Shown: one piece after another, positions 13,801 through 22,759 of the stretch
Position numbering within the stretch: the stretch's first letter is position 1
Layout of the letters: each line of letters begins with the position of its first letter
Origin: Pocillopora verrucosa
Lineage: Eukaryota > Cnidaria > Anthozoa > Scleractinia > Pocilloporidae
Reading direction: 5' to 3'
Assembly: GCF_036669915.1 (NCBI RefSeq)
Contig: NC_089312.1
Location: 18,172,317-18,236,316, forward strand
DNA: 64,000 bases
Notes under the pieces: model-generated
Databases searched by the model: none
Told to the model about the DNA's origin: nothing
The model's input: the letters and a program-made list of their open reading frames with translations, nothing else
Position numbers and translations under genes: made by a program

Positions 13801-14575
13801 GTAGTGAAACCACTGTGTCTTCATTGAATGAAGAAGTAGAAAATAGAAGAAAGGAACTGGAAGAGTGTCGTAAGGACCTTTCAAGGAAAAATGGTAACTG
13901 AAACATCACTGCTTCTTTTAACTACTTAATAAATTAATTAAGGGGGTAGAAAATTGTTACAACTACAAGTCTGTTGCTAAGTAAATCAAAGGTTGCAGAG
14001 TTTGTTTGATCCATGCTCCATTTAATTGTTTTGAACAGCAACATGTGGAAGACTCAAAATTAAAACTAACCCCACTCATGTCATACAGATGTTAATTTGG
14101 GACTACTCTACTTTTTATTGTAACAGCTTCCTACGAAGTGGATGAAAAACGGCCTCTCCAGCCTAATTCTCTATTAAGTGAATCCAACCAGGAGAAAGAA
14201 GAAGCAGAAAGAACTTTTGAAACACATGGATCAAATTTGCCTGGTGATGATAACAAATCTATAGCTTCTGTTCCAGCTAGTGATAGTGAATTGGGAGAGA
14301 AAAATGACCAAGGAATTTCTGAGGAAAATACAGATGCCACTGCAGAAGGATCACCAAATGTGAACTCTCCCAGTTTTAACAGAAGGCGGAAACAAAGAAC
14401 CCCTGCTAGAGTTGTTGTTCGTTATGTTCAGCCAGTAGTGGCTGACGATGATGATGTCACAGATGATGAAACACAGCCATATTCTATAGAGGATAAAATT
14501 ACAGGAAGTGGACCAGACTATGAAGAAAAACTCTCTCAAAATCTTGCAATGGAGACGTCGTCACCAGTTTTCTGA
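7900..14575 (+). CDS. ABRAXAS1: Abraxas, scaffold subunit of BRCA1-A/BRISC-type complexes
   Basis: Ten exons join without a phase break: 7900-7971, 8046-8136, 8229-8265, 9377-9449, 10181-10292, 10895-10988, 11868-11993, 12574-12658, 13779-13893 and 14127-14575, giving 417 residues against about 409 in human ABRAXAS1. The first half is an MPN-minus domain, with EGLLLGQI, ITDSQ at about residue 41, and the family signature GWFSFRR at 95-101 followed by MRERFIHHNL. A coiled coil of Glu, Lys and Leu heptads covers about 215-268 and should pair with the BRCC36-type partner. The last exon is acidic and disordered with one basic patch. The protein ends TSSPVF, the SPxF motif that, when phosphorylated, is bound by BRCA1 BRCT repeats in vertebrates. 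The paralogue ABRAXAS2 lacks that ending. The exon 5 donor (GTGTGG) is the weakest; a downstream alternative near 10315 is possible. Confidence 0.92.
8520..8682. repeat. Family P palindromic repeat, copy 2 (partial)
   Basis: This copy has the AACTCTTTGCAGTGGCCAAT and TTATCAACTCA segments and ends TTTAGAAACTTACCCCCTT. It lies in the third intron of the Abraxas gene and lacks most of the left arm. Confidence 0.7.
9055..9300. repeat. Inverted-repeat (MITE-like) element
   Basis: The left end, CCTGGGCCCAGTTTTTCAG followed by a CCCAGGGTT box, is matched in reverse at the right end by AACCCTGGGTTATCTAAACCCAGC and AAACCTGGCCC. The ends are imperfect terminal inverted repeats of about 40 bp around a non-coding core. 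It sits in the third Abraxas intron. The superfamily was not determined. Confidence 0.55.
9917..10136. repeat. Interspersed repeat family B, copy 1
   Basis: It starts AACCCTTTCACTC and ends GGGAGTTAAAGGGTTAAAG. It shares the internal segments CTTATTGATATTGTGTTTATTCTC-like and TTGATTTGGTATTGACATTG-like with copies at 21585 and 34162. It is intronic in the Abraxas gene. Confidence 0.6.
11297..11415. repeat. Interspersed repeat family A, partial copy
   Basis: It carries CACCAACTAAAGAGGCTCT, GATTGTTAAACAAATTCTC, AAATGTATAGAGAACAGTAT and a GTTAGGGTGTAAATGGTTA end. Only the right half of the family is present. It is intronic in the Abraxas gene. Confidence 0.65.
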
Positions 14576-15910
14576 CAGCAGGGAAGATATTTTAAAGATT
14601 CTTATGTTGTATAAACTTTTGATACAATAATACCTTGCAACACATTTACTGGTCTAAGTTTATAATAATTATGAATAGTTAGGCCTTTGTCCATTAAACA
14701 AATGAATATTATTATTCTAAAAATCACAGAGAGATTGCCACAAACTGTATTCTTATGTTTTTTAAGTTGATATACAAAGGTAAAACTTGCTTCCTCCTCA
14801 TTGCATGTGTTTCTATAAATTGACTTTTTCTTTTATCAAAAATTATGTAGAAGGGAATCAAGTTTGCTGTGTTATTGCAGATTAATAGGCCATGATCAAC
14901 AACAACACAGTCAAGTGTGTGATCTCAGACTAAGTGAATGTGTTTTATGGAGACAAACTACTACACTGTATGTTACACTAAAATGAGGCTGCTCTAAAAA
15001 ATAAGAAACTGATCAATCAAAAACTGATGGGAAACCTAGTTGTGAATTAATGGATGGCATTCATGTATGTTGGAAAAGTTATAATATACAAAGAATAGAT
15101 ATTTTGGATGCTAGCTTAAAACCATGTGTTGAAATAGGTTTTGTTGTTCTTCTGTCAGTAACTTTGTTTGATACTGATAGGAATGAGTTTGTAGTGTGGT
15201 GTAAGATTAGCTCAAAATTTAAGTAGAACTATGTCATCCCAATTCAATGTTTTCTGTTTAGCTATTCTTTTGATTGGTCAGTTTTTGTCCAATTGGCTTC
15301 AGTTATTAGCATCATTGCAGTTGAAAACTTTGCTTAGCAAACTGCAGATACAGGGGTAGTAAGAGGTTTGTCTACAAAGTTAGATAGGACACTTTTTGTT
15401 AAATTTCACAAGTCACGTAATTGAACAATCTTATTTTTGCACATCTCTCTCAAAATAAGTTTGAATGATACTCTTCATAATAACTGCAGGTGAAACTATC
15501 CTTCAGTACAACAGTACTGAAATAATTAGGACTACATTTATTTAGCCAGTTAACACATTTTTTATAAGATAAAAACCATTAAAGTCCTGGCTTTGTTTAA
15601 GGTTCTAGGGAATCAACCCTCCAGGAAGAAAATAATCTCACCTGTGATCTGTTAGAGAAAACTATCACTTGCCTGCTTAAGATTTTTGCAACTATGATTA
15701 TTACTAACAGTAGTTTTCCAAATTTTCTACAAAGTTTATGAAATTTGTTAAAAGCGCTGCAAGCATGTACTTCACTAAATAATATCAGTGGATATTTTAA
15801 TCCTAACTGCTTGAGATTTTATTTTTCTGTGTTTTGTGCTCATTGTCACATTTCAATACTCAAAACAGTGGGTCAAATAAAAATTTGATCTACAGACATA
15901 AAACAAAACC

Positions 15911-15946
15911 AACACAGCACCACAGTTTCTTAAGGAACTTACCCTT
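15911..15946. repeat. Family P end fragment
   Basis: It matches the CAGCACCACAGTTTCTT and AACTTACCC right end of the other copies, with no palindrome core left. Confidence 0.5.
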
Positions 15947-17210
15947 CACCCATTTATCTTTCCCTGAAAGCATAAAAGTGTAATGTGTTAACTGTATTAC
16001 ATACAGTTATTACAATCTGGATGAACAGTTTTTTTTTTCACGAATTCCTATTTATTCATAGCCTGGCAAATATTTTGATAGCCTTCCTTTTTTTAATTTT
16101 TTTTTTTTTAGCAGAGTTGCATTCAACCTTGAACATAGCCTTCTTAGGGACAGCTCATTTGAAACATTCATAATACAGGAATAACTCTAATTTACCTATT
16201 GAAGACATGGTTACTGTTAAATATTAATAGCATGGCTGATATTTAGAACAAAACAATGCAGTGTTTTTAACTATTGCAAATAAGGATTGTGTATTATTAA
16301 GACCTGTATAATGAATCACTAGTCTCTTTTTAAATACAGATTTACCACTTATGGGCAAAAGATATTTTAAATTTTGCATGTTTTATGTACTGACTACAAA
16401 CTTGTCACACATTCATTTTATATTGCAATATTAAAACAGAGCTGATTATATTATCTACAAAAAATTGACTCAAAAAAGCATTGCTTGGCAGAGCTAATTT
16501 CTTTTTCCCAGGGCGTTCATACCCATCCTCTTTCTCCCTGATATACATTTCACATGTACACACCTGTCTCCAGTTCAGCCCACACAGGACTGGAAATAAT
16601 CAGGATAATTTTTGGAAAAGCTTCACATTGCTTCAATCAATAGATTTCTAGGAACTGAGTAGGGTGCCATTATGCATGTGTTTGCCTCTCTGTGACGTTG
16701 TTCAGGATCGATAATGGACTTTTCTTCATGTGAAGGTTGGGTTTGTTGTTAGTTCACGACCTTGTTTTGCAAATTTTTCCTCTTAGTTCTCTGATTTTCC
16801 TTACAGACCAATCCTGATACGCAAATCAATTTTGCATGCTCTCTAGAGTTGAACCTTTCCACTTACACAGGGCAGAAAAATCATACATTTTCCTTGAAAT
16901 TAAAGGCTGGTCATAAGAGTGAGTGACACTGTTTGCGGCTGAAATGCTCGTTTTCACCAGATAATGAGACTATAACTCTTTACATCATGAATAATATTTT
17001 GTATCTACCACATAGAGCTGTTGCTAGTGGTGCATTCTAATCCTCATTATTTCATCACCCCCCAAAAATTATTTTTAAAGTGGTCAAACCTGGTTTAGCA
17101 GATGCTAGTGAAACATAATTATGCAGCAATATGTTTCCCACATACCCTTAATACTTTGTCAAAAGAGTCGAGTTCAACAAAAAGATACCAAGGTCACTAT
17201 TAATTTTGAT

Positions 17211-17216
17211 TTTATT
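17211..17216 (-). terminator. Poly(A) signal of MRPS18C
   Basis: AATAAA on the minus strand, about 55 nt after the stop codon. Confidence 0.55.
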
Positions 17217-17269
17217 TACAAAATAGTAATGTAGGTGTAACCAGGGCCAAAACTATTTTTAAATTGCTG

Positions 17270-19262
17270 CTAGAATAACTGTGGGTCCTCATGGAAGTCA
17301 AGGTACTTCATGGTAACAGGCATGAAACCTGAAAACAATCAAACAGAGAAATAAGGAATTGCTCAAAGTGGAGCAAAAAGTTCTAAACAAGCAGTCACAG
17401 GTAACCCTTTAATGCCCAAGAGTGATGAGCATCTAATTTCTCCCAACAGTATCACTCCTGAATAAAACATTAAGGTCATGAGATTAAAAGAAATGATCAT
17501 TAATTATCCTTGAAAGTACCATAAGAAACATGTAGAGAACAGTATGGAGTATTTTCTAACTGATGTTGGTGCATTAAAGGTTAAAATAAGGGACTCACTC
17601 CTTACCCATGGCTCTAGCTCTTCTAATGTTTTTTCCAATTTCTTTTTGTTTTTTATGACACAAACCTTCCAAGACAAGAATTTTGCAGTTATTAAAATGG
17701 TATACAACACTACTAAGCAAACTATGATTAGAAAAATAGCTCTGTCTAGAGCTACAAAAATAGTTAATTTTGTAGGTGATACACAAACTAACCTGTAAGA
17801 GTGCGTCCATAAATTCTACCAGTATGAGGTGAAACAAACTGGGACAGTAAACGGACATTCTGTAGGTACACAAGGATAAATTATAAATACAAGAATATAA
17901 CAAATACCTTACTATTCACACATGCACTTCACAAGCTCGACTGCCATTTGTGACCAAAATGACAATTTATACTTTTAACTTTAGCCTCTTACAGACCATG
18001 TAATGGTTATTTAATAACTTACTTTGTAGTCAATTTCCACATCTCCCCTCATTGGACAAAGTAAACAGCCAGTTGGCCTGTCTTCTTCATCTAACCTCTG
18101 ATCAAAATAAAGAGGAACAATTGAAAAAAAATGGAGTTTACATCTGTGGGATTGTTATCACATCACACTTAAATCTATTCAACTGTTCTGATTCAATATT
18201 ACTACCTAAGTACTCAATTAATTATATTTAATATCTTATAGCACAGTAAGAGGGCAATTGACAATCTATATTTCCAATATTTAAATTAGTTTTACTTTTT
18301 TTCCTTCTTGTTTTCATTTGTATTTTGTTATAAAAGATAATTCATTTCATCACTCATGTTCAAGATCACATTAAAATATTTTATCACCTATGAAGTTCTG
18401 TGCAGCTTTGGTTGATTGTCAAATAATATTGTAAGTTTGTAGAGGTTGGTAAGGCAAATTAGCTCATTCTCAAAATCTGCTGTTTTTAGTGTCATCCCCT
18501 TCTTGAAGCAAATAGCAATTGGTGCCAACAAACGACTTATGCATGTGAGATCAGCTGTATCAAACTTGCACTGTGGTTTACCCAACTTCTTAACTTATCT
18601 TTTAGTTGACAACCACCAATTTGTAAGCAAGTCATCAACTACTTCACACTGGTCGTAATTTGTAAGTTTTAAAACAATCATTCCAGGAGAAACAGTTGTC
18701 AGTGGACTGGTTTCCTTGTGAGCCAGACATAAAATTAAAGGTTTCCTCAAACTATCTACTAAGAACAGAAGTGGCTTATTCTATTTTGCGAAACGAAACG
18801 AAAATAAACCAGGCGAGATGTAACAAAACTAAGGAATAATGCGGTATACTATCAACAGAAGTGCAACTGAAAAAATTCCATGCTTGTCCTGTCATACACA
18901 TACCTCTAGTTTCGCCTGTAACTGGTTCAATTTAAACCGGCGAAGCATCCTTTTTCTCCGGGTGTTGTGATACTGTTTGCTATCTGCAATGAAAAACCAT
19001 TTTCAGCTAATATGATTCGATGAATCAAAGAGACATAACTAAGTGGCCTTATATTTAAGAGTTAAGCGTTAGCTACAATGCATCACTTGAAAATGAAAAT
19101 AAGAACGCATTCATCACGTTTACCTGACGTGCTTACGTGGAAACTGTGGCTTAAGACGGCTGTAAACGAACGCAGAGGGGCTAAAAAGTTATTTGTGTTT
19201 TTCAGTGCTAGCGAAATCAGTGGAGATCCACAGAACACTCTCGGTACCCTAATGGCCGCCAT
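17270..19262 (-). CDS. MRPS18C: Mitochondrial small-subunit ribosomal protein bS18m (S18C type)
   Basis: Six exons on the minus strand join in phase: 19262-19124, 18983-18904, 18097-18023, 17859-17793, 17665-17606 and 17328-17270, giving 159 residues. The start is a basic, acid-free presequence-like stretch (MAAIRVPRVF) suited to mitochondrial import. The S18 core reads CLLC...DYKN, then LLSQFVSPHTGRIYGR, TGLCHKKQKEIGKNIRRAR and GFMPVT, which matches the vertebrate S18C order (CxxC, VDYKNV, LLSQFVSP, TGLC, MGFMPV). It should act in the small subunit of the mitochondrial ribosome. The exon 1 donor was set by phase: the upstream GTAAGC would put a stop in exon 2, while the downstream GTAAAC keeps the frame. 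It is divergently paired with ES1. Confidence 0.92.
17402..17585. repeat. Interspersed repeat family A copy
   Basis: It runs from ACCCTTTAATGCCCAAGAG through GAGCATCTAATTTCTCC and GTAGAGAACAGTATGGAG to TTAAAGGTTA. It is close to full length and sits in the last intron of MRPS18C. Confidence 0.65.
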
Positions 19263-19373
19263 CTTTAATTTTTTGACGAGGGCGATGAGATGGCGGGCTC
19301 ATAGAATCGTAACCAGGATTTATCGGTATTTGTTATCAACGCCTGTTACATTTTGCATGACCCTTCAATCAAG
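19263..19373. promoter_or_regulatory. Bidirectional promoter / 5'UTR interval of MRPS18C and ES1
   Basis: Only 111 bp separate the two opposing start codons. Start contexts are AAAGATGGCGGCC (MRPS18C) and CAAGATGGCTGC (ES1). A further GAGATGGCGGGC lies between them near 19286. These fit the YY1/TISU motif, which established work links to short 5'UTRs and to mitochondrial-protein genes. No TATA box is obvious. Confidence 0.65.
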
Positions 19374-22300
19374 ATGGCTGCATATGGTCTATCTGCGATG
19401 AGATCTTTAGCAAGATGTCGATCTTTTCAAGCGTATTGTGCATTTTCCACGGGTTCAACGTCTCGTGCGTCAGTTGCTGTGGTTAGTACAATGAATTTTG
19501 AATTTTGAAAGAATCATAAACAGCGTGAATTAAGTGGACCTCAAAGAAAACACGAAAATCAATCATTTTGTGCAATTTTTTTTATCTCTTAAAAAATAGT
19601 ATATGTATATAAAATATCGTTGGACCAATAGTAAAAACTTAATTATAATACTCAGTCAACTGTGAGGTATTTATCGTTTTTGATTGGCATTATCAACTTA
19701 TTTTCGCTATGTTTATTATTGTTGCGTCTTTACTGATCAGTGATTTCATTGGTTGATATAACTGTACCTATATATCATATAGTGAATAAATTGCACACCT
19801 TTTTTCTTTCTTTTTCAAAGGTTCCATTTCTATCAAAGATAAATGCTTTCACAATAAAGTTAACCAAATAGATTCCTTGTGCTTTCCATCTGTTTTGCAA
19901 ATTGATTTCGGGTTACCATGCATAATGTCTGCTCAGTTTTAGATCTGTGACATACTCAGCTGGATCTTGTGTGCTACATTTATTTTCTTACCACAACTTG
20001 GATTCTATTTGTTTTTTATGATAAAAATAAAAATGTTGATGGTGAGGCATCTGTGCATATGTACTCCACTAAATCATTAATAAGAACCAATAAAAATGTA
20101 TGCATAATTCAACTTATTATATATTCAGTTATAGATCACAGATGACAAACTCTTTTTCAAGAAAAAATTTACTGTTTCATGCATTTTATAGGTGCTATCT
20201 GGGAATGGAGTTTTTGATGGTGCAGAAGTTCATGAGGCTTCAGCGTAAGTCTTCTGCTATGTATTAGAGAATAATGAAGATTTTCCCTGAAGATCAATAA
20301 TCTGCATCAAAAGTAGCTGGCAAATCTCATTTGAACAGTTCTTTTTATCATTTATGTGTTGCATAACACCACTGTTGACTTATTGTCAATACCATGCCAT
20401 GAATCATTGAATAACACCACTGTTGTTATTATTAACACCATGCCATGAATCATTGATCTAAACCCTCTCTTATCCATTCAAGGTTGCCTGTATGTAACTT
20501 CTGTAAGAGTTCCTGGAATCACAATCCAATATTTTTGGGAGGGAGGGGATGAATAGGTTAACTTACTTGAGGGCAAAAGAGATAACATTAAAGTACTGGG
20601 GGGGGGGGGTCCAAAAGGTCAATGTGTCACCAATTTGTTGCCAATTGTAGATAATTTACGTATTAGACCATTTTTGAATATGAATAATATATATTAAATA
20701 TATAAAGCCAATCTATGCTGTAAACCACCGACCAGCTTACTGCGCAATTATAACCTGTACCATTTTCATGAAATCTAACCCATAGATTTGTACCATTTTG
20801 AAATCTCTTGAAAACCCTGGGTTGTTTAGTTGTCATAGTTATTATGTAACAATAAAGGTTAGGTGCAATATTGTCAGGGCATTTTTGGAATGGCTAAATT
20901 GGAGGTAAACTCTGTTGTTTCAATTCTGTCCTGTACTTGGTTTGGTGGTCTGGGTGGCCCCAGTTTTTGTAGTTGCACTGTTCCAGGTGATTTAATACAA
21001 TATTTCTCTCTCTTAACATAAGGGTACTGGTCCACCTGAGCCGAGCTGGGGCTGATGTGAGCATGTATGCACCAGATATTCCACAGATGCATGTATTGAA
21101 TCATGCTAAAGGAGATGTAATGGAGAATGAGACACGGTAACAGATTACTAACTTATCACATGATTGTGATAAGTGAAGAATATTGAATAAAGAAGGGAAG
21201 AGAAAATAAGTTGGAGAAATTGTTTCACAAATAAATTTTTCAAAAGGCATATGGTAACATATCAGTTCTTGAGATGGCTTTTGATAAATTTATTTTGACC
21301 GTTTGTATCAAATCTTAATATTTGCACCAGTTAGTTGATTCAAGTTGACATGTAGTTTCCCCAGCTTTTTGGCTTTTTGTTGTTAAAATTTTCTTGTTTG
21401 GACGTCTTTCTAAGAACAGTTAAATTTAACTAATGAAAACTCAGGATATTTCCTCAGTCTTGGTAGAATCAATGTATTATTCTAAATTATGGGTGATGTA
21501 AAGGAACCAGAAAAGGAATTAAGACTGAAAGTGCTTTGTATTGATCAGTTTCAGTAAGCATCACTTGTTAGCTTTTTATAAACCCCTTCAATCCCAAGAA
21601 CTTAATAGTAATTCTCCTTACTGTCTGCCATACAATTCTTATGATGTAAGTTTGGAGAATTTGGTATCGAATCAACTTATATTCCCCTAGTTGATATTTT
21701 TCTTTATTCCTATCACTTGTCTACTTGATATAGTATTGATACTGTAAGGGGAAATTGTGTCTTGATCATCAATGGGAATTAAAGGGTTAATAGCTTAATG
21801 ACAATTTTTGATTTCAGGAATGTTTTAGTTGAGTCTGCCAGAATAGCTAGAGGGAAGATCACTCCTCTTGCCAATCTCAATGCTGCTTCCCATGATGCTG
21901 TCATTTTTCCAGGAGGATTTGGAGCAGCAAAGAATTTGTAAGTCCAGAGACTGATGATTATAGATTTTTCATATTTTTCACTGCAACATCCGGAGGAAAA
22001 GATTCATGAGATGAATTCCATTTTTTATTTAAAACAAATATTCAAAGGTAATATTTTATTAACAAATCACCTAAGAAGCTCTGATTGTTAAATGAATTCT
22101 CCTTGTCAATACCAAAGGAAATGTCTAGTAAAGCATAAGGAGAGTATGGAGTTGTAAGCTAACTATTAGGGTGCTGAAGCTCCTAGGTGGGAAAGATGTT
22201 TTATAATAATTAACTTATATTAGTAGTAATGATAATTAATTTTTATTTTTGAACAAAACAGATAATATGCAGTGTTTGTATTTTTATCAGGAGTTCCTTT

Positions 22301-22723
22301 GCTGTGGATGGTGCAGGCTGCACAGTTAATGAAGAAGTTGCAAAATGTATCAATGATTTTCATGCTGCCAAAAAACCTATTGGGTGAGAGCACAACTGAA
22401 TTGTGTACATTATATATTTTTTTTCTATTCTGATCTCACATCAGTAGGAGAGGTCAGTTCTTGTGGCCTGATGGCTGTCTCAGATTTATGACATGTTATG
22501 CTCTAACTCTGTATAACAGGGTAAATTAGTATTATCAGCTGAGTTGATAATGTAAATTGGCCACCGTAAAGAGTCTAAAAGCTGACGTTTTGAGCATTAG
22601 CCCTTCGTCAATTGCTCTGGCAAAGGGCTTGAAACATCAGCTTTTAGACTCTTTATGGTGGCCAATTTACATTATCAACTCAGTTGATAATACTAATTTA
22701 CCCTGTTATACCCTCCCACCAAA

Positions 22724-22759
<36 letters not shown>

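Larger units (their letters stand above)
14576..17269. other. Intergenic region, Abraxas 3' flank to MRPS18C 3' end
   Basis: This is the convergent-side spacer between a plus-strand and a minus-strand gene. It contains a remnant of family P at 15911-15946, poly-T tracts near 16090, and an AATAAA on the minus strand (17211-17216) that probably serves MRPS18C. I found no exon chain here. Confidence 0.5.

Noticed and set aside
19078-19401. 107-residue plus-strand frame
   Set aside because: It is antisense to MRPS18C exon 1 and overlaps the ES1 start; no family likeness.
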